A stretch of DNA of 17,492 nucleotides from Betaproteobacteria bacterium UBA5582 (GTDB lineage: Bacteria; Pseudomonadota; Gammaproteobacteria; Burkholderiales; Rhodocyclaceae). Numbering within the stretch: position 1 is the first letter of the stretch; each line of letters begins with the position of its first letter. Shown here piece after piece: positions 7,672 through 14,752 of this stretch. The notes beneath the pieces are model-generated. The model did not search any database. It was not told the DNA's origin and saw only the letters and a program-made list of their open reading frames with translations. A program made the translations under genes and the position numbers. Location of the stretch: the NCBI GenBank assembly GCA_002425245.1, contig DILW01000043.1:1-17492 (forward strand), in the 5' to 3' direction.

Positions 7672-8994
7672 GTGAGCGAGGCCATGGCGCTGGTGCTGCC
7701 GATTGCACTCATGGTGCTGATCCTGCTGCAGGTGGTGATCCTGTGGCGGAGCACCCGTCCGCCCGAGCCGTCGCCGGCTCTGGGCGAGCTGCGCGATAGC
7801 CTGGAGCGCGCTATGGCCCGGCTGGAGCGCGAACTGCGCGAGGAAATGGCGCGTGGCCGGCGCGAGGATGCCGAGGAATCCTTCCGTGACCGCGAGGAGC
7901 GGGCCCAGTCGGCCAGCCTGCTCGGGCAGGCGGTAAGCACCCAGATGGGCCTGCTCGGTACTTTGCAGGCCGAGCGTCTGGAAGCCTTTGCCCGTGAACT
8001 GAACCGCTTTTCGCTGGGCCTGGACGAACGTTTCGAACGCCTGCGCAACGGCGTCGAAAGTCGCCTCGGCGCGATGCAGGCGGACAACGCCGGCAAGCTG
8101 GAGGAAATGCGCCGTACCGTAGACGAGAAACTGCACGCGACGCTGGAACAACGCCTCGGCGAATCCTTCAAGCTGGTCAGCGACCGCCTGGAGCAGGTCC
8201 ATCGCGGACTGGGCGAGATGCACAGTCTGGCGGTCGGCGTCGGCGACCTCAAGCGCGTGCTCAACAACGTCAAGACCCGTGGCAGCTGGGGCGAGGTGCA
8301 ACTGGCGGCGCTCCTCGACCAATTGCTGACCCGCAGCCAGTACGCCGCCAACGTGGCCACCCGGCCGGGCAGCAACGAACGCGTCGATTTCGCCATCCGC
8401 CTGCCCGGGCGGGACGATGCCGAGGTCGTCTGGTTGCCGGTCGATGCCAAGTTCCCGATCGAGGATTACCAGCGTCTGATCGACGCTGTCGATCCGGAAG
8501 CCGTCGAAGCGGCCGCGAAAGCCATCGAAATCCGGCTCAAGCTGGAGGCCCGCAGCATTCGCGACAAGTACGTGGCGCCGCCGCACACCACCGATTTTGC
8601 GCTCCTCTACTTGCCGGTCGAGGGCCTCTACGCCGAAGCCCTGCGCCGCCCGGGGCTGGCCGAACTGCTGCAGCGCGACTACCGGGTCAGCCTGGCTGGC
8701 CCGACCACGCTGGCCGCCTTGCTCAACAGCCTGCAGATGGGTTTCCGAACCCTGGCCATCGAACAACGCTCGGCCGAAGTCTGGGCCGTGCTCGGCGCGG
8801 TAAAGACCGAATTCGGCAAGTTCGGCGAAGCCCTGGCGCACACCCGCAAGAAGCTGGAAGAAGCCAGCAACAGCATCGTCCGCGCCGAAACGCGGACGCG
8901 CCAGTTGTCGAGAAAACTGAAGGACGTCGAGGCATTGCCGGCTGCCGACGCAGAAAAACTGATTGGAGTAGAAACGGATGGCGACGAGCGCTGA
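7672..8994 (+). CDS. rmuC: RmuC family DNA recombination protein (predicted nuclease)
   Basis: The 440 residues start with a membrane helix (about 5-26), continue through a charged, Arg/Glu-rich coiled coil (about 37-190), and end with the RmuC domain. The hallmark segments are present: KTRGSWGEVQLAALL near residue 204 and LPVDAKFPIEDY near residue 260, both in the restriction-endonuclease-like core. E. coli RmuC limits inversions at short inverted repeats; the fold suggests a nuclease, and coiled-coil length varies widely between species. The start is GTG at 7672, 4 bases after the DUF748 stop, with GAGG 7 bases upstream lying across the end of that gene; an in-frame ATG at 7684 is the alternative but would cut into the helix. 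The close spacing says it is co-transcribed with the DUF748 gene and with the DUF3293 gene that overlaps its end. Confidence 0.95.
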   Translation: MSEAMALVLPIALMVLILLQVVILWRSTRPPEPSPALGELRDSLERAMARLERELREEMARGRREDAEESFRDREERAQSASLLGQAVSTQMGLLGTLQAERLEAFARELNRFSLGLDERFERLRNGVESRLGAMQADNAGKLEEMRRTVDEKLHATLEQRLGESFKLVSDRLEQVHRGLGEMHSLAVGVGDLKRVLNNVKTRGSWGEVQLAALLDQLLTRSQYAANVATRPGSNERVDFAIRLPGRDDAEVVWLPVDAKFPIEDYQRLIDAVDPEAVEAAAKAIEIRLKLEARSIRDKYVAPPHTTDFALLYLPVEGLYAEALRRPGLAELLQRDYRVSLAGPTTLAALLNSLQMGFRTLAIEQRSAEVWAVLGAVKTEFGKFGEALAHTRKKLEEASNSIVRAETRTRQLSRKLKDVEALPAADAEKLIGVETDGDER

Positions 8995-9409
8995 ACTGGA
9001 GAAGGCCTATCGGGCGACCACTTACCGGGTTTTCCTGCCGGGCGGCAGTTTCGAGCTGCGCATCGACCAGGCCAGCCCGGGGCTGGCCGAGTGGTTGGCC
9101 GGGCGCGGCGAGGTCAATTTTGCCATCATCACGGCCTGCAATCCGGGCGGCGAGAAATCCGATCCAGGGCGAAACGCCGAGCGCCAGTCGGCGCTCGAAT
9201 GCGATCTGCTGGATGGAAACTACGAGCCCTATGCGGCGGAGAACGTCGCCGATGCGGGCGATTGGCCGGTTGAGGAAAGCTGCTTCGTGCCCGGCATCGA
9301 GCTTGAGGATGCGCTGGCACTGGCCGAGGATTACGGCCAGAACGCCATCGTCTGCGGCGGAGCGGACGGCGTTCCGCGCCTGGCCTGGGTCGAGGATCAG
9401 CCGGAGTGA
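8978..9409 (+). CDS. DUF3293 domain protein
   Basis: This small soluble protein of 143 residues matches the DUF3293 pattern as I remember it: an ITACNPGG motif (about 51-58), an ERQSALECDL helix (about 68-77), a WPVEESCFVPG stretch (about 98-108) and a closing YGQNAIV (about 121-127). No catalytic function is established for the family to my knowledge. The conserved Asn-Pro and the Glu-Ser region may mark a binding site, but this is guesswork. The start at 8978 is supported by GGAG about 10 bases upstream, inside rmuC; the gene overlaps the end of rmuC by 17 bases, which implies coupled translation. It ends facing bamD, which is on the opposite strand 31 bases away. Confidence 0.85.
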   Translation: MATSAELEKAYRATTYRVFLPGGSFELRIDQASPGLAEWLAGRGEVNFAIITACNPGGEKSDPGRNAERQSALECDLLDGNYEPYAAENVADAGDWPVEESCFVPGIELEDALALAEDYGQNAIVCGGADGVPRLAWVEDQPE

Positions 9410-9417
9410 GCGGTTCT

Positions 9418-9440
9418 GCCCGCCAGGCGGCGGGGCGGGC
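9418..9440. terminator. GC-rich hairpin between convergent DUF3293 gene and bamD (weak terminator candidate)
   Basis: GCCCGCC (9418-9424) pairs with GGCGGGC (9434-9440), leaving a 9-base loop. It fills the short gap between two convergent genes and directly abuts the bamD stop codon. Neither strand has a real T run after the stem, so it is not a classical intrinsic terminator; it could pause polymerase or stabilise 3' ends. Confidence 0.35.
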
Positions 9441-10268
9441 TTACCAGAGCTGCCACCAGGGCGTCTTGCGTTCCAGGCCGAGCGCGTAGAACTGGCTCTG
9501 CGGGAAATTCTTGCGCAGGATGCGATCGGCGTCGTCGCGCAGTTCGGTCATGCCCAGCTTGTCGTAAGCCACGTAGAGGATGTACAGGGCTTCCTCGATG
9601 GCCGGCGCCTGCGGGTAGGTCTCCAGCGCCGTCTGCGCGCGGTTGGCGGCGGCGATGTAGGCGCCGCGCCGCATGTAGTAGCGGGCGACGTGCACTTCCA
9701 GGGAAGCCAGGGCGTTGACCAGGTAGTTCATGCGCTTGACCGAGTCGTCCGCGTACTTGCTCTTGGGGAAACGCTCGATCAGTTCCTTGAACGATTCAAA
9801 AGCCTCGCGCGCCGCCTTGGGATCGCGCTCGGTCAGGTCCTGGTTGCTCAGGTGGCCGATCAGGCCGAGGTCCTCGTTGAAGTTGACCAGGCCTTTCAGG
9901 TAGTAGGCGTAATCGACGGCCGGGTGATTGGGGTGCAGCTTGATGAAGCGGTCGGCCGCGGCCAGCGCCGATCCAGACTCGCCGGACTTCCAATAGACGT
10001 AGGCCAGTTCCAGTTGCGCCTGCTGGGCGAAGCGACCGTAGGGGTAACGGGCTTCAAGCTTTTCCAGCATTTTCACTGCCGTATCCCAGGCGCCTTCGCC
10101 TTGTGCTTCCTTGGCCGCCGAGTAGAGGCGACCGGCAGACCAGCCGGCGGTTTCGTCGTTTTCGGCGGGCAGGTTGCTGCACCCGGCCATGACCAGGAGC
10201 GCCAGGACGGCAAGCAGCGAGCGCAAGGGGGCGGAGAACGGGAGGAATGCGGGTAAACTGCGCATCAT
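9441..10268 (-). CDS. bamD: Outer membrane assembly lipoprotein BamD
   Basis: BamD is the essential lipoprotein of the BAM complex that folds beta-barrel proteins into the outer membrane. The 275-residue precursor (E. coli 245) has a type II signal peptide ending in the lipobox LVMAGC with the acylated Cys30. The mature part is a helical TPR-type scaffold with the family segments YPYGRFAQQAQLELAYVYWK and HPNHPAVDYAYYLKG, and the ERDPKAAREAFESFKELIER helix. Two adjacent ATGs (10268 and 10265) are possible starts; AAGGA stands 6 bases before the first. The second would shorten the signal peptide by one residue. A TATAAT box lies about 27 bases upstream, inside the divergent rluD gene. The first ATG shares two bases with the rluD start codon. 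The bamD/rluD/pgeF arrangement matches E. coli. Confidence 0.96.
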   Translation of the reverse strand: MMRSLPAFLPFSAPLRSLLAVLALLVMAGCSNLPAENDETAGWSAGRLYSAAKEAQGEGAWDTAVKMLEKLEARYPYGRFAQQAQLELAYVYWKSGESGSALAAADRFIKLHPNHPAVDYAYYLKGLVNFNEDLGLIGHLSNQDLTERDPKAAREAFESFKELIERFPKSKYADDSVKRMNYLVNALASLEVHVARYYMRRGAYIAAANRAQTALETYPQAPAIEEALYILYVAYDKLGMTELRDDADRILRKNFPQSQFYALGLERKTPWWQLW

Positions 10269-11220
10269 GAACGATCCTTATGAAAACTCGGGCGATTATA
10301 GCCCAAGCGAGCCGCTCCAACTGAGGGTTCCTGACGACAACGCAGGTCGCCGGCTCGATCAGGCCCTGGCCGGGCTTTTACCCCAACACTCGCGCAACCG
10401 CCTGCAGTCCTGGATACGCGACGGTCATGTCGAAATCGATGGCGATGTCGTATGTGAGCCCAAACGCAAGGTGCTGGGCGGCGAGACCATTCTCGTTGCA
10501 CTGCCCGATGAGGCGGCGAATGTCGAACAGGCGGAGGACATTCCACTCACCGTGGTGTTCGAGGACGAAACCCTGCTGGTCATCAACAAACCGGCCGGGC
10601 TGGTCGTCCATCCCGGCAGCGGCAACTGGAACGGCACCTTGATGAACGCCTTGCTGCACCACGTGCCGGGCATCGCCGAAGTGCCGCGGGCTGGGATCGT
10701 GCACCGCCTGGACAAGGACACCAGCGGCCTGCTGGTCGTCGCCAAGACGCTCGAGGCGCAGACGGATCTGGTGCGGCAGTTGCAGGCGCGTACCGTCAAG
10801 CGCCAGTACCTGGCGCTGGCCGCCGGTCAGATCCGCCGCGACGGTGGCGTCGATTCGCCGATCGGCCGGCATCCGGTCAATCGCATCAAGATGGCCGTGG
10901 TGCCGGAAAGCCGCGGCGGCAAGCCGGCGCTGACCTGGTACCGGCGGCTGGAACTGTTCGCCCACTGCACCCTGGTCGAATGCGCGCTGGAGACCGGGCG
11001 TACCCACCAGATTCGTGTGCACATGGCGTCGATCGGCCATCCGCTGGTCGGCGACCCGGTCTATGGCAAGCACGATCCGCGGTTGCCGCCGTTCCGGCGC
11101 CAGGCCCTGCACGCAACCCGGCTCGGCCTGGTGCACCCGCTCAGCGGGCGCCAGATGCAATGGGAAGTGCCGATGCCCGAGGACATGCGCGAACTGCTGG
11201 AGACCCTGCGTCATGGCTGA
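10267..11220 (+). CDS. rluD: 23S rRNA pseudouridine synthase RluD
   Basis: RluD converts uridines in helix 69 of 23S rRNA (1911, 1915, 1917 in E. coli) to pseudouridine, needed for proper 50S assembly. The 317 residues carry an S4 RNA-binding domain (about 25-85, GRRLDQALAGLLPQHSRNRL) and a pseudouridine synthase core with IVHRLDKDTSGLLVV, where Asp149 is the catalytic aspartate. ETGRTHQIRVHMASIGHPLVGDP is conserved and follows as expected. The ATG at 10267 is the only ATG near the domain start. It overlaps the bamD start codon by two bases, and no ribosome site lies at normal distance (GGAGG is about 21 bases away). TAAACT at 10253-10258 could be a weak -10 box. The short charged N-terminal tail is longer than in E. 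coli. The stop overlaps the pgeF start by 8 bases. Confidence 0.96.
   Translation: MNDPYENSGDYSPSEPLQLRVPDDNAGRRLDQALAGLLPQHSRNRLQSWIRDGHVEIDGDVVCEPKRKVLGGETILVALPDEAANVEQAEDIPLTVVFEDETLLVINKPAGLVVHPGSGNWNGTLMNALLHHVPGIAEVPRAGIVHRLDKDTSGLLVVAKTLEAQTDLVRQLQARTVKRQYLALAAGQIRRDGGVDSPIGRHPVNRIKMAVVPESRGGKPALTWYRRLELFAHCTLVECALETGRTHQIRVHMASIGHPLVGDPVYGKHDPRLPPFRRQALHATRLGLVHPLSGRQMQWEVPMPEDMRELLETLRHG
10295..10300 (-). promoter_or_regulatory. -10 box of the predicted bamD promoter
   Basis: On the minus strand this reads TATAAT, a perfect -10 hexamer in the context GGCTATAATCG. Transcription would start about 10288, giving a 5' leader near 20 bases that contains AAGGA before the bamD ATG. At 17-base spacing the -35 position holds CAGTTG, a poor match. 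The box lies within codons 10-12 of rluD. Confidence 0.5.
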
Positions 11221-11938
11221 ATTCCTGATTCCCGAGTGGCCGGCGCCGGATAATGTGCGGGCGCTGCAGACCCTGCGCCATGGCGGCTGCAGTCCGGCAC
11301 CCTGGGACAGTCTGAATCTCGGCGATCATGTCGGCGACGACAATCAGCGCGTGATGGCCAATCGTGCCCGCTTGCGTGCTTCCTTGCCCGCCGAGCCGTG
11401 CTGGTTGCAGCAGGTTCATGGCGTCGACGTGGTCGATGCCGCCAGCGCCGCCCTGGGCACTGCGGCCGATGCTGCTTATGCCCGTGTCCCGGGCACTGTT
11501 TGCGCGGTGATGACCGCCGATTGCCTGCCGGTGCTGTTCTGCGATCGCGCCGGGACCGTGGCGGCGGCGGCGCATGCCGGCTGGCGCGGCCTGCTTGCCG
11601 GCGTGCTCGAACAGACCCTGGCCACCATGGGCTGCCCGGCCGGGACGATACTGGCCTGGTTGGGGCCGGCCATCGGGCCCGATCATTTCGAAGTCGGCGA
11701 CGAAGTGCGCAGTGCCTTCATCGCCCGCAATGCCGAGGCTGCCGGGGCGTTTCGCGCAGCCGGCGGGGGCAAGTGGCTGGCCGATCTATATACGCTGGCC
11801 CGGCTGCGCCTGAGTATTGCCGGAGTCGCCGGGATTTACGGCGGCGGCGGGTGCACCTTCGCCGAGCACGAGCGCTTCTTCTCCTATCGGCGCGATGGCG
11901 TCACCGGACGTCAGGCCAGCCTGATCTGGCTGAGTTGA
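11213..11938 (+). CDS. pgeF: Peptidoglycan editing factor PgeF (YfiH / DUF152, 'laccase-like')
   Basis: In E. coli this cytoplasmic enzyme removes peptidoglycan precursors that carry L-Ser in place of L-Ala at position one. Databases often call the family polyphenol oxidase or laccase, and relatives act on purine nucleosides. The 241 residues show the metal site: His69 in LQQVHGVDV, Cys104 in TADCLPVLF and His121 in AHAGWRG. GPAIGPDHFEVGDEV and the C-terminal GGGGCTFAEHERFFSYRR are also family segments. The ATG at 11213 lies inside the end of rluD (8-base overlap), giving the usual N-terminus length and tight coupling. The last 153 bases are overlapped on the other strand by the small membrane protein gene. 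The order bamD, rluD, pgeF is widely conserved. Confidence 0.95.
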   Translation: MAEFLIPEWPAPDNVRALQTLRHGGCSPAPWDSLNLGDHVGDDNQRVMANRARLRASLPAEPCWLQQVHGVDVVDAASAALGTAADAAYARVPGTVCAVMTADCLPVLFCDRAGTVAAAAHAGWRGLLAGVLEQTLATMGCPAGTILAWLGPAIGPDHFEVGDEVRSAFIARNAEAAGAFRAAGGGKWLADLYTLARLRLSIAGVAGIYGGGGCTFAEHERFFSYRRDGVTGRQASLIWLS

Positions 11939-12124
11939 GCGGGCGAGCTGTGCCTCCCGATAGGCACGGCGCTGGCGACGCACCTTGCTGCCGCTCATCC
12001 ACAACAGAATCCCGCAGGGAAGCAGCCCGTAGAAGGTGAAGGAGACAATGCCGCCGACCAGGCTGGCTTCGTTGACGGCGATCAGGATGGTGACGTAGAG
12101 CCACCCGATAGCGATGATGTACAT
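11786..12124 (-). CDS. Small two-helix membrane protein, tail antisense to pgeF
   Basis: The first half of this 112-residue product is clearly a membrane protein: MYIIAIGWLYVTILIAVNEA (helix 1) and a second hydrophobic stretch (GGIVSFTFYGLLPCGILLWM), then a basic cluster KVRRQRRAYR. I remember small betaproteobacterial proteins starting MY-I/V-IAI-x-W-LYV, which supports the start at 12124; an ATG at 12139 would add five residues. Neither has a Shine-Dalgarno, but CATAAT (12136-12131, minus) lies 6 bases before the 12124 start, so a leaderless mRNA is possible. The last 50 or so residues are Ala/Gly/Pro-rich and are read antisense to the end of pgeF; their composition may simply reflect PgeF constraints. 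Function is unknown. The start region is back-to-back with the phaC promoter. Confidence 0.68.
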   Translation of the reverse strand: MYIIAIGWLYVTILIAVNEASLVGGIVSFTFYGLLPCGILLWMSGSKVRRQRRAYREAQLARSTQPDQAGLTSGDAIAPIGEEALVLGEGAPAAAVNPGDSGNTQAQPGQRI

Positions 12125-12138
12125 GCGGTAATTATGCA

Positions 12139-12167
12139 TTGACAGTGTCCGGATGGGTATGGAGAAT
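12139..12167 (+). promoter_or_regulatory. Predicted sigma-70 promoter of the phaC operon
   Basis: A perfect TTGACA (12139-12144) stands 17 bases before GAGAAT (12162-12167, four of six -10 matches). Transcription would start about 12174 and leave a 5' leader of roughly 35 bases before the phaC ATG. The -35 box touches the upstream in-frame ATG of the divergent small membrane gene, so the two promoters share DNA. Confidence 0.5.
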
Positions 12168-12208
12168 CCAGAAGCTGCAGCCCAAGACAACCAGCGAGAA
12201 TACTTTCC

Positions 12209-13936
12209 ATGGCGCAAGGATCGGACAATAACGAGGCTTTTCTGGGTTCTGCCATGCAGTTCATGCAGGCGGGACAGACCATGGCCCAGCAGTTCATGGA
12301 TTACCTCGGCAAGAATGCCCAGTCGCTTGGCAATCCACCGCCGCAAGCCGATCCGCAGGCGCTGACCGCCCTGCAGAAACACTACATGGATCAGCAGATG
12401 TCGCTGTGGCGGGCGGTGCTCGAAAAACAGAAAGGCGTCGATCAAGGCTTCAAGGTCGATCCCGAGCCCGGCGACCGCCGCTTCAACGCGCCTGTCTGGC
12501 GCGAGAGTCCGATCTACGACTACCTGCACCAGGCCTACCTGCTCAATGTCCGTTACCTGAAGGATCTAGTCGAGGTTCTGCCGGCACAGGACGACAAGGC
12601 GCGCGAGAAGATGCGCTTCCTGGCCCGTCAGGTGGCCGATGCGCTGGCGCCGACCAATTTTGCCGCGACCAACCCCGAATTCATTCAGCTGGCCCTGGAA
12701 ACCCAGGGGCAGAGCATCACCGACGGCATCAACAACCTGCTCAAGGATTTCGAGAAGGGCCGCATCTCGATGACCGACGAATCGGTGTTCGAGGTCGGCA
12801 AGAACATCGCGACCACTGAAGGTGCGGTTGTCTATGAAAACGACGTGATGCAACTGATCCAGTACGCGCCGCTGACGCCCAAGGTCGGCACGCGGCCGCT
12901 GCTGGTGGTGCCGCCGTGCATCAACAAGTTCTACATCATGGACCTGCAGCCGGACAATTCGCTGATCCGCTTCATGGTCGAGCAGGGTAATACGGTGTTC
13001 CTCGTCTCCTGGCGCAATCCGATGGAAGCACAGGGGCATCTGGGCTGGGACGATTACCTCGAACAGGGGCCGCTGGCGGCGATTTCGGTGGTCCGCGAAA
13101 TCACCCGGGTCAAGCAGATCAATGCGCTCGGTTTCTGTGTCGGTGGCACCATCCTCACCTCGGCACTGGCTGTGCTCAAGGCGCGCGGCGAGGATTGCGT
13201 CGCTTCGCTGACCTTGCTGACCACGCTGCTCGATTTTTCCGATACCGGGGAGATCGGCCTGTTCATCGACGAGCAGGGCGTTGCCGCGCGTGAGGCGACA
13301 ATCGGCAAGGGCGGTTTGCTGCCCGCCCGCGACCTGCAGAACACCTTTTCCTTCCTGCGCGCCAACGACCTGGTCTGGAACTACGTCCAGAACAACTATC
13401 TCAAGGGCCAGAAGCCGCAGGCTTTCGACCTGCTCTACTGGAACTCCGATTCGACCAACCTGCCGGGACCTTTCGCCTGCTGGTACATGCGCAACATGTA
13501 CCTGGAAAACAGCCTGCGCGTTCCCGGCAAGCTGAGCATGTGCGGCGAACAGGTCGATCTCGGCAAGCTCGACATGCCGGTCTATCTGCTGGCGACGCGC
13601 GAGGATCACATCGTCCCCTGGCAGTCGGCCTATCAGAGCACGCGCATACTTGGCGGCAAGCTGCGTTTCGTCCTCGGCGCCTCCGGGCATATCGCCGGCG
13701 TGATCAATCCGGCAAGCAAGAACAAGCGCAGTTTCTGGATCAATGATGATGTGAAGCCCGAGGCTGAAGGCTGGCTGGCCGCAGCAACGGAAATGAAGGG
13801 CAGTTGGTGGCTCGACTGGGCCACCTGGATGCAGGAGCACTGTGGGGAACAGCGCGCCGCGCGCAAGATCGGCAATACCAAATACAAAGCCATCGAGCCG
13901 GCACCGGGCCGTTACGTCAGGGAACGTGCGGTCTGA
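12209..13936 (+). CDS. phaC: Class I polyhydroxyalkanoate synthase
   Basis: PhaC polymerises (R)-3-hydroxyacyl-CoA into PHA at the surface of storage granules. The 575 residues (C. necator PhaC 589) have a variable N-terminal part (about 1-190), then an alpha/beta hydrolase core. The lipase-like box is GFCVGGT with nucleophile Cys310; Asp466 in LATREDHIVPW and His494 in GASGHIAGV complete the triad. Flanking class I segments include VSWRNPMEAQGHLGWDDYLE and LLVVPPCINKFYIMDL. Size and these motifs argue for class I (short-chain monomers) rather than the two-subunit classes III/IV. The ATG at 12209 is the first in frame after an upstream stop; its ribosome site is weak. It sits after pgeF, a position I recall from other betaproteobacteria, and heads an operon with two reductases instead of the usual phaA-phaB. 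Confidence 0.97.
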   Translation: MAQGSDNNEAFLGSAMQFMQAGQTMAQQFMDYLGKNAQSLGNPPPQADPQALTALQKHYMDQQMSLWRAVLEKQKGVDQGFKVDPEPGDRRFNAPVWRESPIYDYLHQAYLLNVRYLKDLVEVLPAQDDKAREKMRFLARQVADALAPTNFAATNPEFIQLALETQGQSITDGINNLLKDFEKGRISMTDESVFEVGKNIATTEGAVVYENDVMQLIQYAPLTPKVGTRPLLVVPPCINKFYIMDLQPDNSLIRFMVEQGNTVFLVSWRNPMEAQGHLGWDDYLEQGPLAAISVVREITRVKQINALGFCVGGTILTSALAVLKARGEDCVASLTLLTTLLDFSDTGEIGLFIDEQGVAAREATIGKGGLLPARDLQNTFSFLRANDLVWNYVQNNYLKGQKPQAFDLLYWNSDSTNLPGPFACWYMRNMYLENSLRVPGKLSMCGEQVDLGKLDMPVYLLATREDHIVPWQSAYQSTRILGGKLRFVLGASGHIAGVINPASKNKRSFWINDDVKPEAEGWLAAATEMKGSWWLDWATWMQEHCGEQRAARKIGNTKYKAIEPAPGRYVRERAV

Positions 13937-13963
13937 TTCCAATAATCCATGGAGGAGCGGAAA

Positions 13964-14704
13964 ATGTTGCGAGTTGCACTGATTACCGGCGGCATGGGCG
14001 GCCTGGGTGAGGCTATCTGCATCAAGATGGCGGCGCTTGGCTACAAGGTGGTCACCACCTATTCGCCCGGCAACACCAAGGCCGAAGAATGGCTGAAGAA
14101 CATGAACAATATGGGTTACGGCTTCAAGGCCTTTCCCTGCGACGTCACCGATTTCGATTCGGCCAAGGCCTGCGTCGAGACGGTGACCCGCGAAGTCGGG
14201 CCGATCGACGTGCTGGTCAATAACGCCGGCATCACCCGCGACATGACCTTCAAGAAGATGACGAAGGCCGACTGGGACGCCGTCATCCGCACCAACCTCG
14301 ATTCCGTCTTCAACATGACCAAACAGGTCATGGACGGCATGGTCGAGCGCAAGTGGGGACGCGTCATCAACGTCGCCTCGGTCAATGGCCAGAAGGGTGC
14401 CTTCGGCCAAACCAACTACTCGGCCGCCAAGGCCGGCATGCACGGCTTCACCAAGGCGCTGGCGCTTGAAGTTGCCCGCCAGGGCGTCACCGTGAACACC
14501 ATCTCGCCGGGCTACATCGGCACCAAGATGGTCACCGCGATCCCGCAGGATATCCTCGATTCGAAGATCCTGCCGCAGATTCCGGTCAGCCGCCTGGGCA
14601 AGCCCGAAGAAATCGCCGGCCTGGTCGCCTATCTCGCTTCCGACGAAGCGGCGTTCGTGACCGGGGCCAACATTTCCATCAACGGCGGTCAGCACATGTA
14701 CTGA
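13964..14704 (+). CDS. phaB: Acetoacetyl-CoA reductase, first copy
   Basis: This 246-residue short-chain dehydrogenase reduces 3-ketoacyl-CoA to the (R)-3-hydroxyacyl-CoA used by PhaC. The nucleotide loop is TGGMGGLG (8-15), NNAG is at 86-89, and the catalytic set is Asn111, Ser139, Tyr152 and Lys156 (NYSAAK). NAGITRD, DWDAVI and SVNGQKG are shared with C. necator PhaB1. GGAGGAG at 13951-13957 sits 6 bases before ATG 13964, so this start is preferred over an in-frame ATG at 13949 that runs through that ribosome site. From memory of C. necator PhaB1, the loop holding Arg40-Arg41 near the cofactor phosphate reads Lys39-Ala40 here, and Gln147 near the substrate is Ala146, while Phe148 is kept (Phe147). 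The gene starts 27 bases after phaC. Confidence 0.94.
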   Translation: MLRVALITGGMGGLGEAICIKMAALGYKVVTTYSPGNTKAEEWLKNMNNMGYGFKAFPCDVTDFDSAKACVETVTREVGPIDVLVNNAGITRDMTFKKMTKADWDAVIRTNLDSVFNMTKQVMDGMVERKWGRVINVASVNGQKGAFGQTNYSAAKAGMHGFTKALALEVARQGVTVNTISPGYIGTKMVTAIPQDILDSKILPQIPVSRLGKPEEIAGLVAYLASDEAAFVTGANISINGGQHMY

Positions 14705-14752
14705 CCGGCGTTTTATTTACCCCGCGCTTTTATCAACAAGGAAGGAATAATT

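Noticed and set aside
7297..8841. A 514-codon antisense frame through the end of the DUF748 gene and rmuC
   Set aside because: Shadow of strongly biased rmuC codons; rmuC itself has clear hallmark motifs on the plus strand.
10253..10258. TAAACT as a -10 box for a leaderless rluD
   Set aside because: Only four of six bases match and nothing like a -35 box is at 17 bases. Kept as a possibility in the rluD entry but not called as a promoter.
12174..12179. CTGCAG in the phaC leader as a possible PhaR-type operator
   Set aside because: A six-base palindrome is expected by chance in this GC-rich DNA; PhaR sites that I recall have longer spaced TGC/GCA arms, and no phaR gene is present.
13949..13963. 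Earlier ATG for the first phaB (adds MEERK)
   Set aside because: This ATG overlaps the GGAGGAG ribosome site that properly serves the ATG at 13964, which gives the usual PhaB N-terminus and length.
12566..14695. A 709-codon open frame on the minus strand through phaC and the first phaB
   Set aside because: It is antisense to two well-supported genes that lie in the same frame. GC-rich codon use removes the sense codons (TTA, CTA, TCA) that would make reverse stops, and the product has no recognisable domain.
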